Source of the DNA: Parapristionchus giblindavisi
Lineage: Eukaryota; Nematoda; Chromadorea; Rhabditida; Diplogasteridae
Length of the DNA: 64,000 nt
Direction: 5' to 3'
Assembly (NCBI GenBank): GCA_943737045.1
Contig: CALSFV010000262.1
Coordinates: forward strand, 350,001-414,000
Shown in pieces: positions 1 through 10,179 of this stretch (its first letter is position 1; each line of letters opens with the position of its first letter). The notes under the pieces are model-generated. The model worked only from the letters and a program-made list of their open reading frames with translations, did not search any database and was not told the DNA's origin. Made by a program: the position numbers and the translations under genes.

Positions 1-642
1 CTGACATGAAAAATTTTCTGCTAGACCCAACGTGTCATATACCAAACGAAAGAGCAAAAAATTCTGAGTATTTTGCACGTTCCCATGTTGAACAACGGCC
101 ACTTCAGCCGAATTAACAAAATTGAATTATTCATTTTTGGCAATAATGAATTCGTGACATGTCAATGCTTTATCGAAACTTATCGTAGCATATACCACGT
201 GAAAGAGCAAAAAATTCTGAATAATCTACACTTCAGTTCATGTCAAACTGTAATCTCGTGTTTTTTCCACAATGCCCAAAGTACAAAAGTAGCTTTCACT
301 CTGATAAGACCAAAAGAATACCTGACATGAAAAATTTTCTGCTAGACCCAGCGTGTCATATACCAAACGAAAGAGCAAAAAATTCTGAGTATTTTGCACG
401 TTCCCATGTTGAACAACGGCCACTTCAGCCGAATTAACAAAATTGAATTATTCATTTTTGCCATTAAAGAATTCGTGACATGTCAATGCTTTATCGAAAC
501 TTATCGTCGCATATACCACGTGAAAGAGCAAAAAATTCTGAATAATCTACACTTCAGTTCATGTCAAACTGTAATCTTGTGTTGATTCCACAATGCCCAA
601 AGTACAAAAGTAGCTTTCACTCTGATAAGACCAAAACAATAC

Positions 643-810
643 CTGACATGAAAAATTTTCTGCTAGACCCAGCGTGTCATATACCAAACGAAAGAGCAAA
701 AAATTCTGAATAATATACACTTCAGTTCATGTCAAACTGTAATCTTGTGTTGATTCCACAATGCCCAAAGTACAAAAGTAGCTTTCACTCTGATAAGACC
801 AAAAGAATAC
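643..810. repeat. 168-bp short unit, singleton form
   Basis: The A-head/B-tail chimera with a unique base (taatatacac instead of taatctacac), the cttgtgttgatt tail and a G316-type end. Confidence 0.93.
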
Positions 811-963
811 CTGACATGAAAAATTTTCTGCTAGACCCAGCGTGTCATATACCAAACGAAAGAGCAAAAAACTCTGAGTATTTTGCACGTTCCCATGTTG
901 AACAACGGCCACTTCAGCCGAATTAACAAAATTGAATTATTCATTTTTGGCAATAATGAATTC
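811..963. repeat. Half A of the dimeric unit (153 bp)
   Basis: Starts at ctgacatg and ends at gaattc. Its first ~77 bases align without gaps to half B at an offset of 153, with 55 of 77 identical (about 71%), including a 20-base identical stretch at 858-877. Its tail is only weakly similar to the B tail and is about 15 bases shorter. This marks A and B as diverged copies of one ancestral monomer of about 155-170 bp. Confidence 0.88.
958..963. other. EcoRI site at the A-to-B junction (representative)
   Basis: GAATTC occurs once per long unit and is absent from short units, which lack the A-to-B junction. A digest should give a major 321-bp band and a 489-bp band wherever one short unit intervenes. 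Confidence 0.9.
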
Positions 964-1131
964 GTGACATGTCAATGCTTTATCGAAACTTATCGTAGCA
1001 TATACCACGTGAAAGAGCAAAAAATTCTGAATAATCTACACTTCAGTTCATGTCAAACTGTAATCTTGTGTTGATTCCACAATGCCCAAAGTACAAAAGT
1101 AGCTTTCACTCTGATAAGACCAAAAGAATAC
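964..1131. repeat. Half B of the dimeric unit (168 bp)
   Basis: Starts at gtgacatgtca and ends at gaatac. It shares the 20-base core with half A (1011-1030 against 858-877). It differs from A just before the core, with accacgtg where A has accaaacg. Its tail supplies the 3' part of every short unit. The tail occurs in two forms: cttgtgttgattcc (common) and ctcgtgttttttcc (enriched in and next to short units). Confidence 0.88.
965..974. other. 10-bp perfect palindrome TGACATGTCA at the head of half B (representative)
   Basis: Self-complementary, and present in nearly every long unit; changed to gacaagtca in the units at 3074 and 6466. Its half, TGACATG, also starts half A, and its complement recurs in the B tail. 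Confidence 0.9.
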
Positions 1132-1299
1132 CTGACATGAAAAATTTTCTGCTAGATACAGCGTGTCATATACCAAACGAAAGAGCAAAAAATTCTGAAT
1201 AATCTACACTTCAGTTCATGTCAAACTGTAATCTTGTGTTGATTCCACAATGCCCAAAGTACAAAAGTAGCTTTCACTCTGATAAGACCAAAACAATAC
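1132..1299. repeat. 168-bp short unit, class alpha
   Basis: Carries ctagatacag; the following long unit has gagaatttt, the fixed partner of class alpha. Confidence 0.93.
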
Positions 1300-1621
1300 C
1301 TGACATGAAAAATTTTCTACTAGACCCAGCGTGTCATATACCAAACGAAAGAGCAAAAAACTCTGAGAATTTTGCACGTCCCCATGTTGAACAACGGCCA
1401 CTTCAGCCGAATTAACATAATTGCCCTATGCATTTTTGCCATTAAAGAATTCGTGACATGTCAATGCTTTATCGAAACTTATCGTCGCATATACCACGTG
1501 AAAGAGCAAAAAATTCTGAATAATCTACACTTCAGTTCATGTCAAACTGTAATCTTGTGTTGATTCCACAATGCCCCAAAGTACAAAAGTAGCTTTCACT
1601 CTGATAAGACCAAAAGAATAC

Positions 1622-1789
1622 CTGACATGAAAAATTTTCTGCTAGACCCAGCGTGTCATATACCAAACGAAAGAGCAAAAAATTCTGAATAATCTACACT
1701 TCAGTTCATGTCAAACTGTAATCTCGTGTTTTTTCCACAATGCCCAAAGTACAAAAGTAGCTTTCACTCTGATAAGACCAAAAGAATAC
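1622..1789. repeat. 168-bp short unit, class gamma
   Basis: The preceding long unit ends with the extra C (atgccccaaag); the tail is ctcgtgttttttcc with a G316-type end. Confidence 0.93.
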
Positions 1790-2752
1790 CTGACATGAAA
1801 AATTTTCTGCTAGACCCAGCGTGTCATATACCAAACGAAAGAGCAAAAAATTCTGAGTATTTTGCACGTTCCCATGTTGAACAACGGCCACTTCAGCCGA
1901 ATTAACAAAATTGAATTATTCATTTTTGGCAATAATGAATTCGTGACATGTCAATGCTTTATCGAAACTTATCGTAGCATATACCACGTGAAAGAGCAAA
2001 AAATTCTGAATAATCTACACTTCAGTTCATGTCAAACTGTAATCTTGTGTTGATTCCACAATGCCCAAAGTACAAAAGTAGCTTTCACTCTGATAAGACC
2101 AAAAGAATACCTGACATGAAAAATTTTCTGCTAGACCCAGCGTGTCATATACCAAACGAAAGAGCAAAAAATTCTGAGTATTTTGCACGTTCCCATGTTG
2201 AACAACGGCCACTTCAGCCGAATTAACAAAATTGAATTATTCATTTTTGGCAATAATGAATTCGTGACATGTCAATGCTTTATCGAAACTTATCGTAGCA
2301 TATACCACGTGAAAGAGCAAAAAATTCTGAATAATCTACACTTCAGTTCATGTCAAACTGTAATCTTGTGTTGATTCCACAATGCCCAAAGTACAAAAGT
2401 AGCTTTCACTCTGATAAGACCAAAAGAATACCTGACATGAAAAATTTTCTGCTAGACCCAGCGTGTCATATACCAAACGAAAGAGCAAAAAATTCTGAGT
2501 ATTTTGCACGTTCCCATGTTGAACAACGGCCACTTCAGCCGAATTAACAAAATTGAATTATTCATTTTTGGCAATAATGAATTCGTGACATGTCAATGCT
2601 TTATCGAAACTTATCGTAGCATATACCACGTGAAAGAGCAAAAAATTCTGAATAATCTACACTTCAGTTCATGTCAAACTGTAATCTTGTGTTGATTCCA
2701 CAATGCCCAAAGTACAAAAGTAGCTTTCACTCTGATAAGACCAAAACAATAC

Positions 2753-3073
2753 CTGACATGAAAAATTTTCTACTAGACCCAGCGTGTCATATACCAAACG
2801 AAAGAGCAAAAAACTCTGAGTATTTTGCACGTCCCCATGTTGAACAACGGCCACTTCAGCCGAATTAACATAATTGCCCTATGCATTTTTGCCATTAAAG
2901 AATTCGTGACATGTCAATGCTTTATCGAAACTTATCGTCGCATATACCACGTGAAAGAGCAAAAAATTCTGAATAATCTACACTTCAGTTCATGTCAAAC
3001 TGTAATCTTGTGTTGATTCCACAATGCCCAAAGTACAAAAGTAGCTTTCACTCTGATAAGACCAAAACAATAC
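2753..3073. repeat. Reference long unit, type II (321 bp)
   Basis: Shows the full type II haplotype: A20, C62, C81, acataattgccctat at 117-131, gccattaaag at 139-148, C187 and C316. Type II units often occur in runs, for example 11146-12747, 38084-40009 and 59728-61974. That pattern suggests local amplification of this subfamily. Confidence 0.93.
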
Positions 3074-3392
3074 CTGACATGAAAAATTTTCTACTAGACC
3101 CAGCGTGTCATATACCAAACGAAAGAGCAAAAAACTGAGTATTTTGCACGTCCCCATGTTGAACAACGGCCACTTCAGCCGAATTAACATAATTGCCCTA
3201 TGCATTTTTGCCATTAAAGAATTCGTGACAAGTCAATGCTTTATCGAAACTTATCGTCGCATATACCACGTGAAAGAGCAAAAAATTCTGAATAATCTAC
3301 ACTTCAGTTCATGTCAAACTGTAATCTTGTGTTGATTCCACAATGCCCAAAGTACAAAAGTAGCTTTCACTCTGATAAGACCAAAACAATAC
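3074..3392. repeat. Long unit with a private 2-base deletion (319 bp)
   Basis: aaaaactgag in place of aaaaactctgag at about 3131-3139. The matching unit 6466-6786 has full length, so the deletion arose after the block duplicated, or was repaired in the other copy. Confidence 0.9.
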
Positions 3393-3713
3393 CTGACATG
3401 AAAAATTTTCTACTAGACCCAGCGTGTCATATACCAAACGAAAGAGCAAAAAACTCTGAGTATTTTGCACGTCCCCATGTTGAACAACGGCCACTTCAGC
3501 CGAATTAACATAATTGCCCTATGCATTTTTGCCATTAAAGAATTCGTGACATGTCAATGCTTTATCGAAACTTATCGTCGCATATACCACGTGAAAGAGC
3601 AAAACATTCTGAATAATCTACACTTCAGTTCATGTCAAACTGTAATCTTGTGTTGATTCCACAATGCCCAAAGTACAAAAGTAGCTTTCACTCTGATAAG
3701 ACCAAAAGAATAC

Positions 3714-3881
3714 CTGACATGAAAAATTTTCTGCTAGACCCAGCGTGTCATATACCAAACGAAAGAGCAAAAAATTCTGAATAATCTACATTTCAGTTCA
3801 TGTCAAACTGTAATCTCGTGTTTTTTCCACAATGCCCAAAGTACAAAAGTAGCTTTCACTCTGATAAGACCAAAACAATAC
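3714..3881. repeat. 168-bp short unit, class beta
   Basis: Has catttcag, ctcgtgttttttcc and a C316-type end. It ends the first copy of the 3.07-kb duplication. Confidence 0.93.
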
Positions 3882-4202
3882 CTGACATGAAAAATTTTCT
3901 ACTAGACCCAGCGTGTCATATACCAAACGAAAGAGCAAAAAACTCTGAGTATTTTGCACGTCCCCATGTTGAACAACGGCCACTTCAGCCGAATTAACAA
4001 AATTGAATTATTCATTTTTGGCAATAATGAATTCGTGACATGTCAATGCTTTATCGAAACTTATCGTAGCATATACCACGTGAAAGAGCAAAAAATTCTG
4101 AATAATCTACACTTCAGTTCATGTCAAACTGTAATCTTGTGTTGATTCCACAATGCCCAAAGTACAAAAGTAGCTTTCACTCTGATAAGACCAAAAGAAT
4201 AC
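3882..4202. repeat. Hybrid long unit at the junction of the 3.07-kb duplication
   Basis: Starts as type II (A20, C62, C81) and turns into type I from acaaaattgaattat onward. The 5' part matches the unit that follows a beta short unit (as at 7276) and the 3' part matches the unit at 811. This is the structure expected at the join of a tandem duplication made by unequal crossover, with the switch inside unit positions ~82-118. Confidence 0.83.
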
Positions 4203-4370
4203 CTGACATGAAAAATTTTCTGCTAGATACAGCGTGTCATATACCAAACGAAAGAGCAAAAAATTCTGAATAATCTACACTTCAGTTCATGTCAAACTGT
4301 AATCTTGTGTTGATTCCACAATGCCCAAAGTACAAAAGTAGCTTTCACTCTGATAAGACCAAAACAATAC
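4203..4370. repeat. 168-bp short unit, class alpha
   Basis: Counterpart of 1132-1299, displaced by 3071 bp. Confidence 0.93.
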
Positions 4371-4692
4371 CTGACATGAAAAATTTTCTACTAGACCCAG
4401 CGTGTCATATACCAAACGAAAGAGCAAAAAACTCTGAGAATTTTGCACGTCCCCATGTTGAACAACGGCCACTTCAGCCGAATTAACATAATTGCCCTAT
4501 GCATTTTTGCCATTAAAGAATTCGTGACATGTCAATGCTTTATCGAAACTTATCGTCGCATATACCACGTGAAAGAGCAAAAAATTCTGAATAATCTACA
4601 CTTCAGTTCATGTCAAACTGTAATCTTGTGTTGATTCCACAATGCCCCAAAGTACAAAAGTAGCTTTCACTCTGATAAGACCAAAAGAATAC

Positions 4693-4860
4693 CTGACATG
4701 AAAAATTTTCTGCTAGACCCAGCGTGTCATATACCAAACGAAAGAGCAAAAAATTCTGAATAATCTACACTTCAGTTCATGTCAAACTGTAATCTCGTGT
4801 TTTTTCCACAATGCCCAAAGTACAAAAGTAGCTTTCACTCTGATAAGACCAAAAGAATAC
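4693..4860. repeat. 168-bp short unit, class gamma
   Basis: Counterpart of 1622-1789, displaced by 3071 bp, again preceded by the extra C. Confidence 0.93.
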
Positions 4861-7107
4861 CTGACATGAAAAATTTTCTGCTAGACCCAGCGTGTCATAT
4901 ACCAAACGAAAGAGCAAAAAATTCTGAGTATTTTGCACGTTCCCATGTTGAACAACGGCCACTTCAGCCGAATTAACAAAATTGAATTATTCATTTTTGG
5001 CAATAATGAATTCGTGACATGTCAATGCTTTATCGAAACTTATCGTAGCATATACCACGTGAAAGAGCAAAAAATTCTGAATAATCTACACTTCAGTTCA
5101 TGTCAAACTGTAATCTTGTGTTGATTCCACAATGCCCAAAGTACAAAAGTAGCTTTCACTCTGATAAGACCAAAAGAATACCTGACATGAAAAATTTTCT
5201 GCTAGACCCAGCGTGTCATATACCAAACGAAAGAGCAAAAAATTCTGAGTATTTTGCACGTTCCCATGTTGAACAACGGCCACTTCAGCCGAATTAACAA
5301 AATTGAATTATTCATTTTTGGCAATAATGAATTCGTGACATGTCAATGCTTTATCGAAACTTATCGTAGCATATACCACGTGAAAGAGCAAAAAATTCTG
5401 AATAATCTACACTTCAGTTCATGTCAAACTGTAATCTTGTGTTGATTCCACAATGCCCAAAGTACAAAAGTAGCTTTCACTCTGATAAGACCAAAAGAAT
5501 ACCTGACATGAAAAATTTTCTGCTAGACCCAGCGTGTCATATACCAAACGAAAGAGCAAAAAATTCTGAGTATTTTGCACGTTCCCATGTTGAACAACGG
5601 CCACTTCAGCCGAATTAACAAAATTGAATTATTCATTTTTGGCAATAATGAATTCGTGACATGTCAATGCTTTATCGAAACTTATCGTAGCATATACCAC
5701 GTGAAAGAGCAAAAAATTCTGAATAATCTACACTTCAGTTCATGTCAAACTGTAATCTTGTGTTGATTCCACAATGCCCAAAGTACAAAAGTAGCTTTCA
5801 CTCTGATAAGACCAAAACAATACCTGACATGAAAAATTTTCTACTAGACCCAGCGTGTCATATACCAAACGAAAGAGCAAAAAACTCTGAGTATTTTGCA
5901 CGTCCCCATGTTGAACAACGGCCACTTCAGCCGAATTAACATAATTGCCCTATGCATTTTTGCCATTAAAGAATTCGTGACATGTCAATGCTTTATCGAA
6001 ACTTATCGTCGCATATACCACGTGAAAGAGCAAAAAATTCTGAATAATCTACACTTCAGTTCATGTCAAACTGTAATCTTGTGTTGATTCCACAATGCCC
6101 AAAGTACAAAAGTAGCTTTCACTCTGATAAGACCAAAACAATACCTGACATGAAAAATTTTCTACTAGACCCAGCGTGTCATATACCAAACGAAAGAGCA
6201 AAAAACTCTGAGTATTTTGCACGTCCCCATGTTGAACAACGGCCACTTCAGCCGAATTAACATAATTGCCCTATGCATTTTTGCCATTAAAGAATTCGTG
6301 ACATGTCAATGCTTTATCGAAACTTATCGTCGCATATACCACGTGAAAGAGCAAAAAATTCTGAATAATCTACACTTCAGTTCATGTCAAACTGTAATCT
6401 TGTGTTGATTCCACAATGCCCAAAGTACAAAAGTAGCTTTCACTCTGATAAGACCAAAACAATACCTGACATGAAAAATTTTCTACTAGACCCAGCGTGT
6501 CATATACCAAACGAAAGAGCAAAAAACTCTGAGTATTTTGCACGTCCCCATGTTGAACAACGGCCACTTCAGCCGAATTAACATAATTGCCCTATGCATT
6601 TTTGCCATTAAAGAATTCGTGACAAGTCAATGCTTTATCGAAACTTATCGTCGCATATACCACGTGAAAGAGCAAAAAATTCTGAATAATCTACACTTCA
6701 GTTCATGTCAAACTGTAATCTTGTGTTGATTCCACAATGCCCAAAGTACAAAAGTAGCTTTCACTCTGATAAGACCAAAACAATACCTGACATGAAAAAT
6801 TTTCTACTAGACCCAGCGTGTCATATACCAAACGAAAGAGCAAAAAACTCTGAGTATTTTGCACGTCCCCATGTTGAACAACGGCCACTTCAGCCGAATT
6901 AACATAATTGCCCTATGCATTTTTGCCATTAAAGAATTCGTGACATGTCAATGCTTTATCGAAACTTATCGTCGCATATACCACGTGAAAGAGCAAAACA
7001 TTCTGAATAATCTACACTTCAGTTCATGTCAAACTGTAATCTTGTGTTGATTCCACAATGCCCAAAGTACAAAAGTAGCTTTCACTCTGATAAGACCAAA
7101 AGAATAC

Positions 7108-7275
7108 CTGACATGAAAAATTTTCTGCTAGACCCAGCGTGTCATATACCAAACGAAAGAGCAAAAAAATCTGAATAATCTACATTTCAGTTCATGTCAA
7201 ACTGTAATCTCGTGTTTTTTCCACAATGCCCAAAGTACAAAAGTAGCTTTCACTCTGATAAGACCAAAACAATAC
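7108..7275. repeat. 168-bp short unit, class beta
   Basis: Counterpart of 3714-3881 (offset 3394), with a private T-to-A change after the A tract (aaaaaaatctg). Confidence 0.93.
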
Positions 7276-8559
7276 CTGACATGAAAAATTTTCTACTAGA
7301 CCCAGCGTGTCATATACCAAACGAAAGAGCAAAAAACTCTGAGTATTTTGCACGTCCCCATGTTGAACAACGGCCACTTCAGCCGAATTAACATAATTGC
7401 CCTATGCATTTTTGCCATTAAAGAATTCGTGACATGTCAATGCTTTATCGAAACTTATCGTCGCATATACCACGTGAAAGAGCAAAAAATTCTGAATAAT
7501 CTACACTTCAGTTCATGTCAAACTGTAATCTTGTGTTGATTCCACAATGCCCAAAGTACAAAAGTAGCTTTCACTCTGATAAGACCAAAACAATACCTGA
7601 CATGAAAAATTTTCTGCTAGACCCAACGTGTCATATACCAAACGAAAGAGCAAAAAATTCTGAGTATTTTGCACGTTCCCATGTTGAACAACGGCCACTT
7701 CAGCCGAATTAACAAAATTGAATTATTCATTTTTGGCAATAATGAATTCGTGACATGTCAATGCTTTATCGAAACTTATCGTAGCATATACCACGTGAAA
7801 GAGCAAAAAATTCTGAATAATCTACACTTCAGTTCATGTCAAACTGTAATCTCGTGTTTTTTCCACAATGCCCAAAGTACAAAAGTAGCTTTCACTCTGA
7901 TAAGACCAAAAGAATACCTGACATGAAAAATTTTCTGCTAGACCCAGCGTGTCATATACCAAACGAAAGAGCAAAAAATTCTGAGTATTTTGCACGTTCC
8001 CATGTTGAACAACGGCCACTTCAGCCGAATTAACAAAATTGAATTATTCATTTTTGCCATTAAAGAATTCGTGACATGTCAATGCTTTATCGAAACTTAT
8101 CGTAGCATATACCACGTGAAAGAGCAAAAAATTCTGAATAATCTACACTTCAGTTCATGTCAAACTGTAATCTCGTGTTTTTTCCACAATGCCCAAAGTA
8201 CAAAAGTAGCTTTCACTCTGATAAGACCAAAACAATACCTGACATGAAAAATTTTCTGCTAGACCCAACGTGTCATATACCAAACGAAAGAGCAAAAAAT
8301 TCTGAGTATTTTGCACGTTCCCATGTTGAACAACGGCCACTTCAGCCGAATTAACAAAATTGAATTATTCATTTTTGGCAATAATGAATTCGTGACATGT
8401 CAATGCTTTATCGAAACTTATCGTAGCATATACCACGTGAAAGAGCAAAAAATTCTGAATAATCTACACTTCAGTTCATGTCAAACTGTAATCTTGTGTT
8501 GATTCCACAATGCCCAAAGTACAAAAGTAGCTTTCACTCTGATAAGACCAAAAGAATAC

Positions 8560-8727
8560 CTGACATGAAAAATTTTCTGCTAGACCCAGCGTGTCATATA
8601 CCAAACGAAAGAGCAAAAAATTCTGAATAATCTACATTTCAGTTCATGTCAAACTGTAATCTCGTGTTTTTTCCACAATGCCCAAAGTACAAAAGTAGCT
8701 TTCACTCTGATAAGACCAAAACAATAC
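8560..8727. repeat. 168-bp short unit, class beta
   Basis: Starts an 810-bp block (short + two long units) that recurs at 9370. Confidence 0.93.
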
Positions 8728-9369
8728 CTGACATGAAAAATTTTCTACTAGACCCAGCGTGTCATATACCAAACGAAAGAGCAAAAAACTCTGAGTATTT
8801 TGCACGTCCCCATGTTGAACAACGGCCACTTCAGCCGAATTAACATAATTGCCCTATGCATTTTTGCCATTAAAGAATTCGTGACATGTCAATGCTTTAT
8901 CGAAACTTATCGTCGCATATACCACGTGAAAGAGCAAAAAATTCTGAATAATCTACACTTCAGTTCATGTCAAACTGTAATCTTGTGTTGATTCCACAAT
9001 GCCCAAAGTACAAAAGTAGCTTTCACTCTGATAAGACCAAAACAATACCTGACATGAAAAATTTTCTGCTAGACCCAACGTGTCATATACCAAACGAAAG
9101 AGCAAAAAATTCTGAGTATTTTGCACGTTCCCATGTTGAACAACGGCCACTTCAGCCGAATTAACAAAATTGAATTATTCATTTTTGGCAATAATGAATT
9201 CGTGACATGTCAATGCTTTATCGAAACTTATCGTAGCATATACCACGTGAAAGAGCAAAAAATTCTGAATAATCTACACTTCAGTTCATGTCAAACTGTA
9301 ATCTTGTGTTGATTCCACAATGCCCAAAGTACAAAAGTAGCTTTCACTCTGATAAGACCAAAAGAATAC

Positions 9370-9537
9370 CTGACATGAAAAATTTTCTGCTAGACCCAGC
9401 GTGTCATATACCAAACGAAAGAGCAAAAAATTCTGAATAATCTACATTTCAGTTCATGTCAAACTGTAATCTCGTGTTTTTTCCACAATGCCCAAAGTAC
9501 AAAAGTAGCTTTCACTCTGATAAGACCAAAACAATAC
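9370..9537. repeat. 168-bp short unit, class beta
   Basis: Second copy of the 8560 unit, 810 bp downstream. Confidence 0.93.
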
Positions 9538-10179
9538 CTGACATGAAAAATTTTCTACTAGACCCAGCGTGTCATATACCAAACGAAAGAGCAAAAAACT
9601 CTGAGTATTTTGCACGTCCCCATGTTGAACAACGGCCACTTCAGCCGAATTAACATAATTGCCCTATGCATTTTTGCCATTAAAGAATTCGTGACATGTC
9701 AATGCTTTATCGAAACTTATCGTCGCATATACCACGTGAAAGAGCAAAAAATTCTGAATAATCTACACTTCAGTTCATGTCAAACTGTAATCTTGTGTTG
9801 ATTCCACAATGCCCAAAGTACAAAAGTAGCTTTCACTCTGATAAGACCAAAACAATACCTGACATGAAAAATTTTCTGCTAGACCCAACGTGTCATATAC
9901 CAAACGAAAGAGCAAAAAATTCTGAGTATTTTGCACGTTCCCATGTTGAACAACGGCCACTTCAGCCGAATTAACAAAATTGAATTATTCATTTTTGGCA
10001 ATAATGAATTCGTGACATGTCAATGCTTTATCGAAACTTATCGTAGCATATACCACGTGAAAGAGCAAAAAATTCTGAATAATCTACACTTCAGTTCATG
10101 TCAAACTGTAATCTCGTGTTTTTTCCACAATGCCCAAAGTACAAAAGTAGCTTTCACTCTGATAAGACCAAAAGAATAC

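Larger units (their letters stand above)
811..1131. repeat. Reference long unit, type I (321 bp)
   Basis: A clean type I unit, preceded and followed by short units. Diagnostic bases by unit position: G20, T81, acaaaattgaattat at 117-131, ggcaataatg at 139-148, A187 and G316. It contains one EcoRI site (958-963) at the A-to-B junction, one CACGTG (1006-1011), one 10-bp palindrome (965-974) and two A6 tracts exactly 153 bp apart. It departs from the commonest type I form in one place: C at position 62 (aactctgag). Confidence 0.95.
811..3881. repeat. Higher-order block, first copy (3071 bp)
   Basis: Order: long 811, short alpha 1132, long 1300 (extra C), short gamma 1622, long units 1790, 2111, 2432, 2753, 3074 and 3393, short beta 3714. 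Matched unit by unit with the block at 3882-7275. Shared rare markers are ctagatac, gagaatttt, the extra C, gacaagtcaatg (3230 and 6623 region) and gcaaaacattc. Confidence 0.88.
3882..7275. repeat. Higher-order block, second copy (3394 bp)
   Basis: Same order as the first copy (offset 3071 through 5824), with one more type II unit (6145 or a neighbour) before the gacaagtcaatg unit. From there the offset is 3394. The difference of 323 is one 321-bp unit plus the 2-base deletion private to the first copy. Confidence 0.88.

Noticed and set aside
73..330. Recurring open frames of 61-85 codons on both strands in every unit, as candidate genes or a repeated peptide family
   Set aside because: Frames overlap each other on both strands of the same repeat, have no independent start context, and change length with subfamily bases: the cttgtgttgatt tail stops a frame that ctcgtgttttttcc leaves open to 85 codons. 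Variants, including amino-acid-changing ones and 1-2-base indels, follow the satellite haplotypes and do not respect any frame.
643..810. Short units as an independent second satellite family
   Set aside because: Every short unit can be written as the A head plus the B tail of the long unit with no sequence of its own.
961..977. Possible CENP-B box at the head of half B (ttcgtgacatgtcaat)
   Set aside because: It matches the TTCG and the central A of the core pattern, but the essential CGGG part reads tcaa, so the box is not met. No other place in the unit fits better.
1001..1011. TATA-like atatacc and E-box CACGTG as a promoter in each unit
   Set aside because: No gene or transcript start can be tied to them. 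Short units and patched units lack the CACGTG. Chance occurrence in a 321-bp unit is plausible.
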